Assembly (NCBI RefSeq): GCF_000143535.2
Contig: NC_037310.1
Coordinates: forward strand, 1,054,001-1,118,000
DNA length: 64,000 nt
Source: Botrytis cinerea B05.10
Taxonomy: Eukaryota; Ascomycota; Leotiomycetes; Helotiales; Sclerotiniaceae
Reading direction: 5' to 3'
Shown: positions 44,578 through 55,503 of the stretch, in pieces
Position numbering within the stretch: position 1 is the stretch's first letter
Layout of the letters: the number at the start of each line of letters is the position of its first letter
Position numbers and translations under genes: made by a program
Notes under the pieces: generated by a model
What the model saw: the letters and a program-made list of their open reading frames with translations, nothing else
The model's database searches: none
Told to the model about the DNA's origin: nothing

Positions 44578-45947
44578 CGAGGCGAAAAGCTATAAATATC
44601 TTAAAGGGAAGAGATATGTTGGCAGAGTACCAAGTACTTATATAGCGGGGTCGGATCAAGAAATGTGCCGCCTCCGCAGGACAATTTCCTTCGCAAGCTG
44701 AAGTTTCAATGGAAGTAGGAAAGTGGCTTCAAAAATGAATGTACAGATATGGTAATTTGCCGCGGAAGGACTTCTTGTACTTCAGACAGGTACTAGAGGT
44801 GGATGAAATCTGAAAGCACCTCGTACATCTGCTTCGTCGCAAGTTTCAAATGTCGTGGTAATTTCAAGTAACTTAGATCCGGGCACAAACAAGTTTATTC
44901 CTTGCCACTTGTGAACAGAGACTTGAATGGTTGTATGTTTGTAACTTTAATTTAGAGAGAGAAGAATGAAACCCCGTCTATAAACATGTCTTCTCAACTA
45001 ATTGTAATTGTGGTTGTAATTGATTTCAAAGAACTCCCCGTGCGAAGTTCTACTCCATGATATACCTCAAGGATTTTGTCGATCTTGCGTTGAGATGTGT
45101 GAAGGGACCACTATTCTTTTTGAATTGACCCGTAAGTTTTGTACGGGGTAGCCAATTGACAGCCAGTCTCAAGCCAGTGATTACTACTTCGTGCTCTGTG
45201 CAATGCGACCAAAAGCTTGAATTTGGTCTGACAGCAAGAATTTGGCTTTTCTACCACGTTGGCGGAAACGAAATAGATCTCCACCAAAATACACAGCACA
45301 GTGCTTCGTACAAGCCCTTTTCAAGCCTCTGTTATGTAACATCTCGGAAAATGTTTGATACCGGATCCCGTTTCTCTGTCGGCCGTAGAAGATACAAACG
45401 GGTAGTTTGTTGTCCCGAGTGAGAATTTCTGTGTAGATAGATAATGGAATGAGATGAAATTGATGGAATGTCGGAATACATTCCATATCAGTCAGGCAGT
45501 CGGTCGGTCATCACTTGATGAATATATATGAGTCTGCATAGCTAGGGCGTCTGTTATTTCGAAGGCGAGCTTTGAAACCAGACATTTGCCAGAAACGATG
45601 TACCGTAAATCTGACCGTCGCATGCTTCAGATGAATTCACACTTTTGCAGATTACGTGAGATAAAGTAAACGTTGGTTGAGACATCAATGTGAAACACAC
45701 ATATCAACATCAACAAGCGAAGACATAGGCAGTAAGTAGTATATACATCAATAGAAATATGGACGATGATATTTCTTTTCACACTCATATTAGTATATAC
45801 TGACATTAAAGCAAACTTCGTTATGGATATAGATATGTTAATTAAAACAGACGCTTGATGTATTGGCAATCTTCACATTTACACATCACATATATCGCAT
45901 GTTAATTAGATATCTGAGAATCATTAAATTTTCATAATCATAAACAT
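44578..45947. other. intergenic interval (1.4 kb)
   Basis: Upstream of the P450 and downstream of MMSDH. No gene seen; AT-rich with short TATA-like runs towards 45700-45940. Confidence 0.45.
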
Positions 45948-47761
45948 CTAGCTGTGTGTAGGCATTGAAACATCAGCAGACTTAGAAATTGCATCCTCGC
46001 TCCTCCACAAACTGGTCACTGTCTTTTGCTGCGTGTAAAATTGTAGTCCTGGCTTGCCATAAAATGTATTTGCACCACCTCCAGCAACACTCTTCTTGTT
46101 TCCAGTGAAAGAGAAAAATGGAAGAGGGACAGGGATTGGTACGTTTATTCCCTGCTGTCCTGCCTCGATGTTCTTTTGGAACGCTGTTGCTGTGGCTCCC
46201 GATCGTGTGAAGATAGCTGCACCATTGCCGTATTCATTGGCGTTGATAAGATCGATGGCTTCGTTAAGAGTGTCCACATTCAAGCATACCAATACTGGGC
46301 CGAATATTTCTTCCGTGTAGCACTTCATATGAGGCTTGACGTTGGTGATGATCGTAGGACCAACCCAGTTTCCGTTGGGATATTTTTCAGGTTTGTAACC
46401 TCTACCATCCAACAGGATTGTTGCACCTTCCTCTTCTGCGCTTGCAATCAAATCTTCAATTCTTTGCTTGCTCTGTGGAGAGATGACTGGACCGAGATCT
46501 GCCCCCTTTTCAAATCCTCCGTTCACGTTTAATGATTTAGCACTTTCGGCTAGTTCAGATAACCATTCCTTGGTTTCCCCAACCATAACTAAGGTACTCA
46601 GAGCCATACATCTCTGACCAGCTGCTCCAAAAGCAGCTCCAACAATTGAATTAAGGGCATGTTGCTTGTTTGCGTCGGGTAGAACCGCACAGTGGTTCTT
46701 GGCACCCAAGTTTGCTTGCACGCGCTTGCCATTTGCAGAACCTCTGGTAAAAATATATTCTCCAGCACGGTTACTTCCAACGAAACTGATTGCTTTAATG
46801 GCTGGTTCATCGATAATAAAATCAACTGTTTTAGATGCACCATGGACAATATTGAGTACTCCGTCGGGGAATCCAGCCTTTTGGGCGAGTTCGGCAAGAA
46901 TCATTGCCGCACCAGGATCTCGTTCGGAAGGCTTGACAATGAGACAATTTCCAGTTGCACACGCAATTGGAATAGACCATAATGGAATCATTGCGGGGAA
47001 GTCTGTTGAACGTTAGTAGGATCTAAGCCTTCGAATTGCTCTAAACTTACTAAATGGGCAGATGGCAGCCACAACTCCCAATGGCTCCCTGTAACTTCTG
47101 GTCTCCATATCTTTTGCTACCTCTATGACCTCACCCATCATTTGTTGGGGAATGGCACATGCGGTTTCGGCGACTTGCAATCCACGAAGAACGTCTCCCT
47201 TTGCATCTACCCACACGTCAGTTTTGGGGTTCAAAGGTATAGCTTAGGGGACATACCAGCAAAAGTTTTACCCTGCTCCAATGTGATACTGGCAGCCAAT
47301 CTATCCCAATTGTCCCGTACTAGCTGTGTGAATTTAAACATAATTTGTTGTCTTGCCATTATGCTAGTATTTTTCCACCCTGGGAATGCTTTCACCGCAC
47401 TATCAACTGCAGCTTTGAGCTCAGCATCTGTACTTTGTGGTACTCTCGTTACGAGATTGTTTGTTGCTGGGTCGTGTAAATCGATGAATTGTGTAGATTC
47501 GGATTTGAGGAATTTATTGTCGACAAAGTAAGGAGTATCCTGCACATCTTGGATTTTCTCGTGAGTTGTAGGATAATTGTCGGCATTGAATGCTAATGCT
47601 GCAGCAGGTTTGAGATGTTGAGCTGTGGCATGGAGTCTGCGAGTAGCAATTTTGGAGGTCTCAGAGGAGGATGGCATACTGAATGCTACTCTAGGTCGTA
47701 CTGCAGAGGGTGTATATCGAACTGTGGCAGTTGAAATACCTCTGGTTAAAGCTCGACGCAT
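45948..47761 (-). CDS. methylmalonate-semialdehyde dehydrogenase, mitochondrial
   Basis: Three exons on the minus strand: 47761-47257, 47206-47051, 47002-45948 (571 aa). Introns of 50 and 48 nt restore [16 protein letters not shown] and [12 protein letters not shown]. The N-terminus is Arg-rich and almost free of acid residues ([20 protein letters not shown], and a later [10 protein letters not shown]), a mitochondrial presequence. CoA-dependent ALDH6 features: [26 protein letters not shown], catalytic C352 in [11 protein letters not shown], and the C-terminal [14 protein letters not shown]. Reaction: (methyl)malonate semialdehyde plus CoA and NAD to propionyl-CoA or acetyl-CoA, CO2 and NADH, in valine, thymine and inositol breakdown. 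The start at 47761 is the only ATG that exposes the presequence. Confidence 0.94.
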
Positions 47762-48530
47762 TTTGCTCACAAGGTTTGTTTAAAAGAATATCTGAAGAGA
47801 ACTCAAATGTATCCCTTCAAAGTATCGTGAAGGTCACATCAAGAACATGCCCAGCTACTTGTAGTATTCGGATGAGTGGGTTCGTAAACTGGGGTTCCGA
47901 GCTGTTAGTAGCGGCTTAAGATAGCTGGATGCGGAGAAATTGGTTATACTTTCCTATCTTGGTTGGCCGTGATCAATCCAAGGTGTATCAAAATATTTTG
48001 TACGTAATTCTCCAAGATTCGAGGGTAATGAGGATTGATGTCCACGGACATGAGAGATATGAGAGATAGAGATATGATACATAGGAATATTGATAGTCAT
48101 GTATTAGATAAAGTCATATATTATTATCTAAGTTCTTTGTTGAGGATATTGAAGATTACTATTGCTAACTTGATAAGGGGATTTACGCCTAAGCGAAACT
48201 TGGGACCTTACCTCGCGACAGCAGGACGAAAACCGCCGGACAACAAAAACAAACATTTACTTCGATATTCGATACAAAATCAGACAATCAATAGTTCAAA
48301 CTCATGTTAAGATACAGATAGTGAAGAGTCTTTAATTTATTCGAGACCCATATTCGAGATTCATATATACCATATACTACTTACTCGATTCAATTTTCAA
48401 ATGTTAGTGTTTTCATTGATACTGACGGAAGGCATGAGCTGTGGAAGAGTGCTTCTAAGAAGTTACACGGACAACTGAAGGCCCCAAATCACGTTGCCTA
48501 GCATATATCTTAAATTCAACATACCGTTTA
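47762..48530. other. upstream region of MMSDH, no gene seen
   Basis: Promoter side of MMSDH. It contains a GAGATATGAGAGATAGAGATATGATAC-like purine-rich repetitive stretch near 48050-48080. No ORF of interest. Confidence 0.4.
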
Positions 48531-48606
48531 TGCCCTTCGCACTTTGTGATTCGCAATAGTGTACTAGGAAAGGTCTTGGGTTTAATAACTCCCAAGCCCA
48601 TTTTGC
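48531..48606 (+). pseudogene. degenerate tRNA-Ala copy (inverted relative to the intact gene)
   Basis: This plus-strand stretch reproduces the anticodon arm, intron, variable loop and T-arm of the intact minus-strand tRNA-Ala at 48796-48890 (shared TTCGCACTTTGTGATTC and ACTAGGAAAGGTCTTGGG). The B box is lost (GGTTTAATAAC with a 3-nt insertion instead of GGTTCGATTCC) and the 5' half with the A box is absent or unrecognisable. It cannot be a working tRNA gene. Confidence 0.75.
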
Positions 48607-48787
48607 AATCATCCCGGAGTGGTGAAGAATACAGCTTTGGCACATTTGAGCTTGCTTACTAAGAATCGCGACCCACGTCCATCCAAGATCCAATGCAAAG
48701 AATGAACAAACCACAACAATACTCGAATCTGTTACTATGAACGCAACAAAAATGGTAAAAATGGCCAAAAAAATATTGCAAAGAAGC

Positions 48788-48793
48788 AAAAAA
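48788..48793 (-). terminator. RNA polymerase III T6 terminator
   Basis: Six T residues (minus strand) lie two nucleotides after the tRNA-Ala 3' end, the usual Pol III stop. Confidence 0.85.
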
Positions 48794-48795
48794 TG

Positions 48796-48890
48796 TGGAG
48801 GACTTGGGAATCGAACCCAAGACCTTTCCTAGTCTACTGTTGTGAATCACAAAGTGCGAAAGGAATGTTATACCCCTAAACCAGACCCCC
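48796..48890 (-). tRNA. tRNA-Ala(CGC) with anticodon-loop intron
   Basis: Read on the minus strand: acceptor GGGGGTC/GTCCTCC with discriminator A, A box TGGTTTAGGGG, D stem GTT/AAC, anticodon stem TTCCT/AGGAA, and T arm TTGGG-TTCGATT-CCCAA with intact B box. The loop reads TT-CGC-A with T33 in place, so the anticodon is CGC (Ala, GCG). About 22 nt of intron follow the anticodon. The acceptor stem has a G3-U70 pair, the universal alanine identity element, and A73, which independently supports alanine. There is a T6-T67 mismatch in the acceptor stem. A Pol III T6 terminator follows immediately. A degenerate inverted copy lies 0.2-0.3 kb to the left. Confidence 0.9.
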
Positions 48891-49192
48891 ATCTTATTGT
48901 TGTGATATTGGTGTTCAGCAGAGTATATATTACAACTGTGTTTGGTGGATCATCGAGAGAATTCCATGCACAGACCGCCCGTCAATACAGGACAGGAAGG
49001 GCGAAGGAAGAAAAGAAATGTTTTAAGGCTCCACCTTCTGCTCTCTTATCTTAGCGCCTTCTGGCTATCATTGAATTTCTCCAAGCTCCCTGATTTTTTC
49101 TACAGCCAATATATGAAGATATATCAGACCTACATTCATCGCTAGTAATTCTTGGAGTATTACCTTGAATCTAGGTTCTACCTACCATAGAT
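48891..49192. other. short divergent region between the tRNA and the SRP40-like gene
   Basis: This holds 5' flank of the tRNA and the promoter/leader of the next gene. No ORF of interest. Confidence 0.4.
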
Positions 49193-51064
49193 ATGTCCTC
49201 GACTTCAGAATACACAAGGTTGCACATAACCCCACTCAATCCCAACCTCCTCACTACTATAATACCTCCGTCAATTCTCCCTAATGCGAAGAACATTTCC
49301 TACCACACCCTCGAAACTTTCCAGGACAAAGCTTACGGCTTCGTTGACCTTCCGACTATGGATGCCGAAAAGCTAAAGAAGAAGCTTCATGGCTCTATAT
49401 TAAAGGGTTCGAAAATCCGTATCGAAACAGCTCGACCAGCGAAAGATCTAAGTCCAGTAAATGAGCCAGAACCAATGCCCAAGCGACAAAGAGAAAAGAA
49501 GGACCCAAGCAAAAAGCGCAAACGAGGAGAAGAAACTATACCTGCTGCAGTAATTGGAGATAGGAAAGTCAAGAGAGGTTGGACTACAACTGCCACGGAT
49601 ATAGGCAAGGCGAAGAGGGAATCAAAGGAACTTAAGAATGTTGTCAAGTCAAAATATACTACAAATGAGGAGTGTTTGTTCAAGACAATCTTGCCGCCAA
49701 ATGTTGCTGCGCACACGAAGGCTACGAGTGGTGAGAAATCGAGTAGAAGGAGTAAGAAGGGTAGAGGTACTGTTGTGCATGAGTTTGCTAAAAGCACAAA
49801 ATACGCTACCTTCTTAAGAAGCAATACTGAAGGTACAAAAACGAAGCCTGCGGTAGAGTTTGTGGATGGGAAAGGGTGGGTAGACGAAGACGGTAATGTG
49901 GTAGAAGAAGTGGTAAAAAAGGTACGGAAGAGTGAGAAACCACCCAAGGTTGAGAAGCTAGCTCAGGAAAAAGCAATGGACAAAGATAGTGGCAGTAGTT
50001 CGGACCAGGACAAGTCTTCGGAAGGAAATTCTTCATCTGATGAATCTGATTTTGAGGATCGGGCGATGAAGAAAGTGAGGCAAGCAGCAGAAGTCGAGAG
50101 CAGCAGCTCATCAGACTCGGAGAGTTCTGCCGACGAAGATGAGTACATAAAGCCACAATCGAAATCTGAGGATATCGTGATGACAGAAGCGGTCGAAGAA
50201 GCCGTCGAGGTTCCAATCGAGTTAGCGAACCTTTCAGATAGAGAGAGCTCATCAGAGGAGGAAGTGGAGCATGTCAATTCGAGCCAACCAAAAGTCTCCG
50301 AGGCTGAAGCTGGATCGGAAGATGATGCATCATCATCAGGCTCTGACACATCGTCGGATTCTGAGTCATCGGATTCCTCTGGTAGTGACTCGGAGAATGA
50401 AGATGCATCATCTGTCGTAGCCTCCCTTGAGAATCTCCCCACCTCCACACCATCAACAATGCCACCACCAACCTCGATCATGACCCCCGAAACGAAAACA
50501 GCCCGACCCCAGTCATCCTCTGGTCTAAGTATTACGATACCCTCTCCCATCGTCCACTCAACATCCATCCCCACAGAGGTGCATCCTCTCGAAGCTCTTT
50601 ACAAACGTTCTAAACCTAATACCAACTCCAATTCCGATGAGCCCAAACCTGAAACTAAGCCAAGCTCCTTTAGTTTCTTCGGTGCTGATGATGAAGACTC
50701 CGATATTGGGGAGGAACCCAATCAAATCCCCTTAACACCCTTCACCCAACGTGATTTCGAATCTCGAGGCTTGCGAAGCGCAGCACCGACACCTGACACC
50801 GCTTACGCTAACAAGAGATTTGTATGGCCTGGAGGTAACGATTATGATGATGATAATGATGAAAGGAACTCTCCAACACCGAAAGAGACTGTGGGTGGAA
50901 AAATCATATTTAAGGAAAAGGAATCAGAGGAGGCTCCTGAAAGTGATTTTCAGAAATGGTTTTATGAGCACAGAGGAGAAAATACGAGAGGGTGGAAGAA
51001 GCGGAGAAAGACTGTTGCAAAAGAGCAAAGACATAGAGAAAACAAGAAGAGGAGTCGTGCTTAA
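49193..51064 (+). CDS. SRP40/NOL8-like acidic nucleolar protein
   Basis: Intronless, 623 aa. Residues 1-85 look like an RRM-type fold (LHITPLNPNLL..., then YGFVDLPTMDAEKLKKKLHGSILKGSKIRIE, resembling RNP strands beta3-beta4). A strongly basic KKDPSKKRKRGEE nuclear/nucleolar signal lies near residue 105. From about 265 to 420 it is a low-complexity alternation of Ser and Asp/Glu (casein-kinase-2-type sites), as in yeast SRP40 and Nopp140. The C-terminus is conserved-looking: FQKWFYEHRGENTRGWKKRRKT then a basic tail, similar to the end of NOL8/Nop8-type ribosome-assembly factors. I infer a nucleolar role in pre-60S assembly. Family assignment is tentative, since acidic-Ser regions match many proteins. 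Confidence 0.7.
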   Translation: MSSTSEYTRLHITPLNPNLLTTIIPPSILPNAKNISYHTLETFQDKAYGFVDLPTMDAEKLKKKLHGSILKGSKIRIETARPAKDLSPVNEPEPMPKRQREKKDPSKKRKRGEETIPAAVIGDRKVKRGWTTTATDIGKAKRESKELKNVVKSKYTTNEECLFKTILPPNVAAHTKATSGEKSSRRSKKGRGTVVHEFAKSTKYATFLRSNTEGTKTKPAVEFVDGKGWVDEDGNVVEEVVKKVRKSEKPPKVEKLAQEKAMDKDSGSSSDQDKSSEGNSSSDESDFEDRAMKKVRQAAEVESSSSSDSESSADEDEYIKPQSKSEDIVMTEAVEEAVEVPIELANLSDRESSSEEEVEHVNSSQPKVSEAEAGSEDDASSSGSDTSSDSESSDSSGSDSENEDASSVVASLENLPTSTPSTMPPPTSIMTPETKTARPQSSSGLSITIPSPIVHSTSIPTEVHPLEALYKRSKPNTNSNSDEPKPETKPSSFSFFGADDEDSDIGEEPNQIPLTPFTQRDFESRGLRSAAPTPDTAYANKRFVWPGGNDYDDDNDERNSPTPKETVGGKIIFKEKESEEAPESDFQKWFYEHRGENTRGWKKRRKTVAKEQRHRENKKRSRA

Positions 51065-52559
51065 TTTCCTATTACCCTGTATATAGTCTGGTTGAATCTC
51101 TTTTGTCAAATACCGATGTAATCAACTGTTGGTCTTTCAGTCTCCTGTCTTGTCAGTTCCCGGATAACTCCTTCGCATAAACTCACGACTAAATTATCAC
51201 CATGACCATTCATTACAGATCTCACAGCCACTTCAAAGCATCATGTGATCGCATTATCTCTCAAAACAGAGCACAGCACAGCAAAATGGCGGAAACCCAA
51301 AGGCGATTTCAATTCTCTCGGTCTAACTAACGTCAAACCAGTAACCGCGAAAAGAAATTCCTCAAAATAGCCAAACTCTCCTTGCCATAGAGAACCAACC
51401 GTCTTTCAACCCTTCAGTTTCCATTTTATATTTTCTTCAATTTCACTAAGTCGCTCGCTCTCGCATAAACGCACTAACTAAATCTCAAGACTGAGATGAA
51501 AACTCATGTTGCTGCCAATGAACTGCCGCCAAATTATATGAGTTTACCTTTCGTTCCTCCCTTCCTTCCTTTCTTTCAGATACTGTTCACCTTTTCAAGG
51601 CGCTGCAGTGAATACATGCACCATTTCCAATCAGTAAGGACTGTTGTACAAGCTGGGGAAAAAAGAGTCTAGCTTTTGTCGTGGTGGGTGAAAAGAAGAA
51701 AAAAAGAATCACTGTATCTTCATGTCTTTCGATAATTACAGTATTATATCGTCTCAGAGCACAGAGACAGATACATACCAAACTGAATAGAATCATGCGT
51801 CAAGAACATGAAGATCAGGTAATATAGCATTTTTACAGCGCCGCTGCATCTTGAATCTTGTGGAGCCGTGCAAACCGCAACGTGTAGTACGCGAGGTGGC
51901 CAACTTCGACAGGATTCAAGACCAGTAAGTTCCAAATGAGTGTGTTTCCGGGCTCCTGGGCGATCTAGAAATCGCGTCTTCCGAGTCCAGTGTTTCGTGA
52001 TGATGAACCGTGAGAAAAAATCGTGTGTATCGTGAGTTTGTTATGTGCCGTGTCACATTGTGTACGTTATTAAGTGATGGCGTCGTGAGAGCGTAATAGA
52101 ATGGGTGAACTTAGAGATCACTGCCATATCCGTGTCGTAATTTTCGTAATAAAAAAAAGAGAAGAAAAGGAAAATGTCCCGGTGCGTAGAACCCCGAATA
52201 CAAGAAAAATCGCAAATGGTATGGTGTAATCGTACAGGGTATATGGTATTCAAACAGTGATTGCTCGTTTGTCCAAAGTGGAATTATTCTCTGTCTTTCA
52301 TCGAGACCTTTCCAAGGGGCTTGGATGAAATATGAAGATGAAAAGCTTGGAGCTCGAACATGATGCATGATGGGTGATAGTGAAATGAAAAAAAAAGGAA
52401 TAAAAGCAAGCGTAACTTTTGACCAATACTTCTTGCTCTATCGAGGGACAGAAGTAGGTTGAATTGTGATGTGATTTCGAAACACTAGGATGAATGTTGG
52501 CCGTCTAGATAATACCTTGCAGTTTTCGACTTTGAAAAAAGAAGAATAATCAGAGAGTA
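51065..52559. other. convergent intergenic interval (1.5 kb)
   Basis: 3' sides of the SRP40-like gene and of the 922-aa gene. T-rich and A-rich stretches occur; no gene with a recognisable domain. The length suggests at least one long 3' UTR or an unseen non-coding RNA. Confidence 0.45.
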
Positions 52560-55503
52560 TTAATCAAAGGCACGACCTTTACCCTTGCCATTACCAGTGT
52601 AGTATGTAGCAGGTAACGTCTCCATATTGCCCTGGTTGTTGTCGCCATCATTCATGCTATCGCGGTAGGGGTTTCTTGATGAAAAGGTAGAATCAGCTAC
52701 ATCGATATTATCCGGTGCTGAACTTTCCTCGGTATTTATTCGAGAAGCTAGAGTGCCGATAGTAGCCTGTGCCACATCTCTGTAGTCGATTGCCTCTGGC
52801 CGTTGCCGATGTACGTTGCTGCCACTACTACTAGCTGTAGCAAAATCACCTTCGGAATTCTCATCTCGTGATCCATACTGCTTGAGCTTGCCGTCTACGA
52901 TGCGTTTATGGCAGATTTTGCGGGGTCGCTCATCGGGATCGGGTGATTGAGGATGCTGCTGTCCTAATGCAATCTGCGCGCTCTGGTGACTGAGACTCTT
53001 TTCCAACTTCTCCAGAGGACCTTCGGTTTCGACACGCTTAAGGGTGGGTGGAATTGCCATGTCCAAGTCAATCCTTGAGCTAAGTCTTGATTGGATAGTG
53101 TCCATAGGTACGAATGTACTGGCAGCTTGGTATTGTAGGGTTTTTGGCGTATGGCGCAGAGGATGTGGAGATGGCATGTATGCATACATGGGCGTTTGTG
53201 ATAGTGTTGCGGGATCAATCGTGCTTTGATATCCGTTCCAGATGTCGGTGATGTCAAGTGAGTTCTGCAAGAAATAGAAGTTAGTATTAAAATTTGAAAA
53301 TAAGACCGAGATTTTTCAGTGTCGATCGCTTGACAGGACTGAATTTGATTAAAATGGCTTGTACTTACTTCTTGGACTGGACTTTCTCCCATGAGGGTTC
53401 TCATTGCTAGATCTCGATGGGTTGCAGCTGCTACTAGACTATCTCTACTCCTGACTGATGTTCGTGCTGGCATTCCAGTCGGGGTGAAGGGAGAATCTGG
53501 CGTGGAGACATTGACAGGGCGAAATCCACTTGGTTTGCTAGGAGTATGATGGTTTGTAGTGAAATAATCGGCTTGTCGAGAGAAACCCGGGCTGAATATA
53601 GCCTGTGGCAAGGGAGTCAAAGGTGATTCTGCAACGGCTGGAGTGTAGTTGGAATCCTCGTGGTCTGAATTGATCATTCTGGGAAACTGGAAGTCTGGTC
53701 CACCTCTAGCTCCATACACCGGAACTTGTTCAAAGCCATAGTTGGCGTTTGGAACTTGCCTAGACATGTCTGCATTAGGTTTCAGAACCTCAGCATATGA
53801 GTTTTGAACGGTCTCGGGTGTAGCGAAGGAGGGAAATGTTCCCTGCCGAGGTGTATGAGCAACTGGAACCATTTCAAAAGATTGTGGGCCGGGAATTCCA
53901 CTCTCCAGATCGCCACGAGTTCTAAGATTGCCATCTGCAATATCTCGACTTCCGGTGGGTCGTCTGGAACCGACCTGAGGTTTATGGGCCACTCCACGTA
54001 CCAGCATTACTATAAATGTTGAACTTCCAACTAATAAGAGAAGAACGCTAAGAACGAGCCACCAGATGACTGGAACGCTGATGATAAAAGGGCCTGGTTT
54101 GTCGTTTGTGCTCTTTACGGCAATTATCACTCCAACGCAAACTGCTGTCGACACTATCCCGAATTGAGTCGCTCCAACTGCAACCCAGCTATTGGATGTC
54201 AGATTGTTAAAAAATCCAATGCTCCCTTTGTTATTATTCGGTACAGATCGTCGTACTAGATGAGGTTCTGCTAAGCGCCGCTCTAACGCTAGACGTTCGT
54301 CTTGTTTCCTTGCGGCAAACTGAGCTCTTGCTTCAGCGGTCACTCTGATCGGAAGGGGGGGTCGCGGAGTTGGTCGTGGTGGTAGCTCAGTCGGGAAATT
54401 AGTTGATTTAGCGGCTTTAGGAGGAGAGGGGGAGGCTCGTCTTCCATTATAAGTAGAAAGGAAAAGTCCCATGTGCATATCGCTTAAGCCCGAGTAGAGT
54501 TCATCCTCAGAGACCGCAGAAACCGCCGTTGAGTTAGGAGAGAATTTGCTTCTCTTAGGCTTCTTATCTTTGCCTTTTTTCGAACTATTGCCCTTGGGAC
54601 TAGTGAGAGCACCTAGTTGATCCAAGTTGCTCTCTGGAATAGCTTTGCCACTGTACGGTACTTTATTTGCGAAGGACAATGCATTCGATCTCGCAAAAAC
54701 TGGGGCAGTATTATCACCAGGACCTTTGGCGATCAAAGTCGGGTTCTGGTAATGACCATATGGTTGTTGGGTAGTAGAAGGACCAGCCATGGTAGCATCG
54801 CCGCGATCCGAATATGAATGCGGTTGGCAGAAGTCGTTGCACACCGTTGGGTTGTTGGGAGGGGTACCCTCGCGATGATGAGACGAATATTGATTCTCTT
54901 TTGTAGTATGAAGTCCATCGCCATACGTGCTCTCCATACCAAATGAGTCCATATCATTGGTATATGTGCTCAACCCACGTGAGTGACTGTCTGGTAATTG
55001 ATTTCGGGTAATAGCATATGGACGTGGTGAAAACGTAGAATTATCTTGGCTACGAGTCAAGGAAGGCAAACCCTTCACCATTTGGCTAATCTCCGTTGGA
55101 CTTCCTCGTCCGTCTTTATCATTAGATGGAATGAGGTACTCAGATAAGTCTGCATTTGACAGGCTCTGGTTACCTTGAGTCAACTCCTTTTCCTTGAACA
55201 CATTCAATCCTTTAGAAAATGCTCCTCGAGCCATGATTATTGATCTTCTGTTGGACTTGAGAGGTATTAGCAAACTTAACTTTCAAGTTCCATAGTAGAT
55301 ATCATAAAGTGATGACCTACTCTTACTGTGCGCGAAGAGGATGCAGCACTTGCTTCAAGATTCTGAGAATGCGCATTGGAGGATTGTAGAGGGATCGATG
55401 GCAAGTGATTTGAATCACTAAACGGATTGTGTCTGGAATTCAAATTTCCAGCTTTGCCAGTTGCGCGTTGCGGTGCCCGCTCTCCTTTGTTATTTCGATC
55501 CAT
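52560..55503 (-). CDS. 922-aa conserved-looking protein with two transmembrane helices
   Basis: Three exons on the minus strand: 55503-55327, 55255-53369, 53264-52560 (922 aa), all junctions phase 0 (GTAAGA...CAAG and GTAAGT...GCAG). Mostly hydrophilic and Ser/Pro/Asn-rich. A strongly basic KKGKDKKPKRSKF lies near residue 280. An Arg-rich helix (RVTAEARAQFAARKQDERLALERRLAEPH) precedes two hydrophobic helices, SWVAVGATQFGIVSTAVCVGV and VIWWLVLSVLLLLVGSSTFIV (about residues 395-460). A long disordered C-terminal half follows. Topology: short hairpin, both long tails on the same side, probably the cytosol. It resembles uncharacterised Leotiomycete/Sordariomycete membrane proteins only in style; I do not recognise a family. 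The ATG at 55503 is the first in frame after a stop. Confidence 0.68.

Noticed and set aside
49387..50574. Minus-strand ORFs of 186 and 203 codons
   Set aside because: Antisense shadows of the SRP40-like low-complexity coding region, with Ser/Asp runs created by the complementary repeats.
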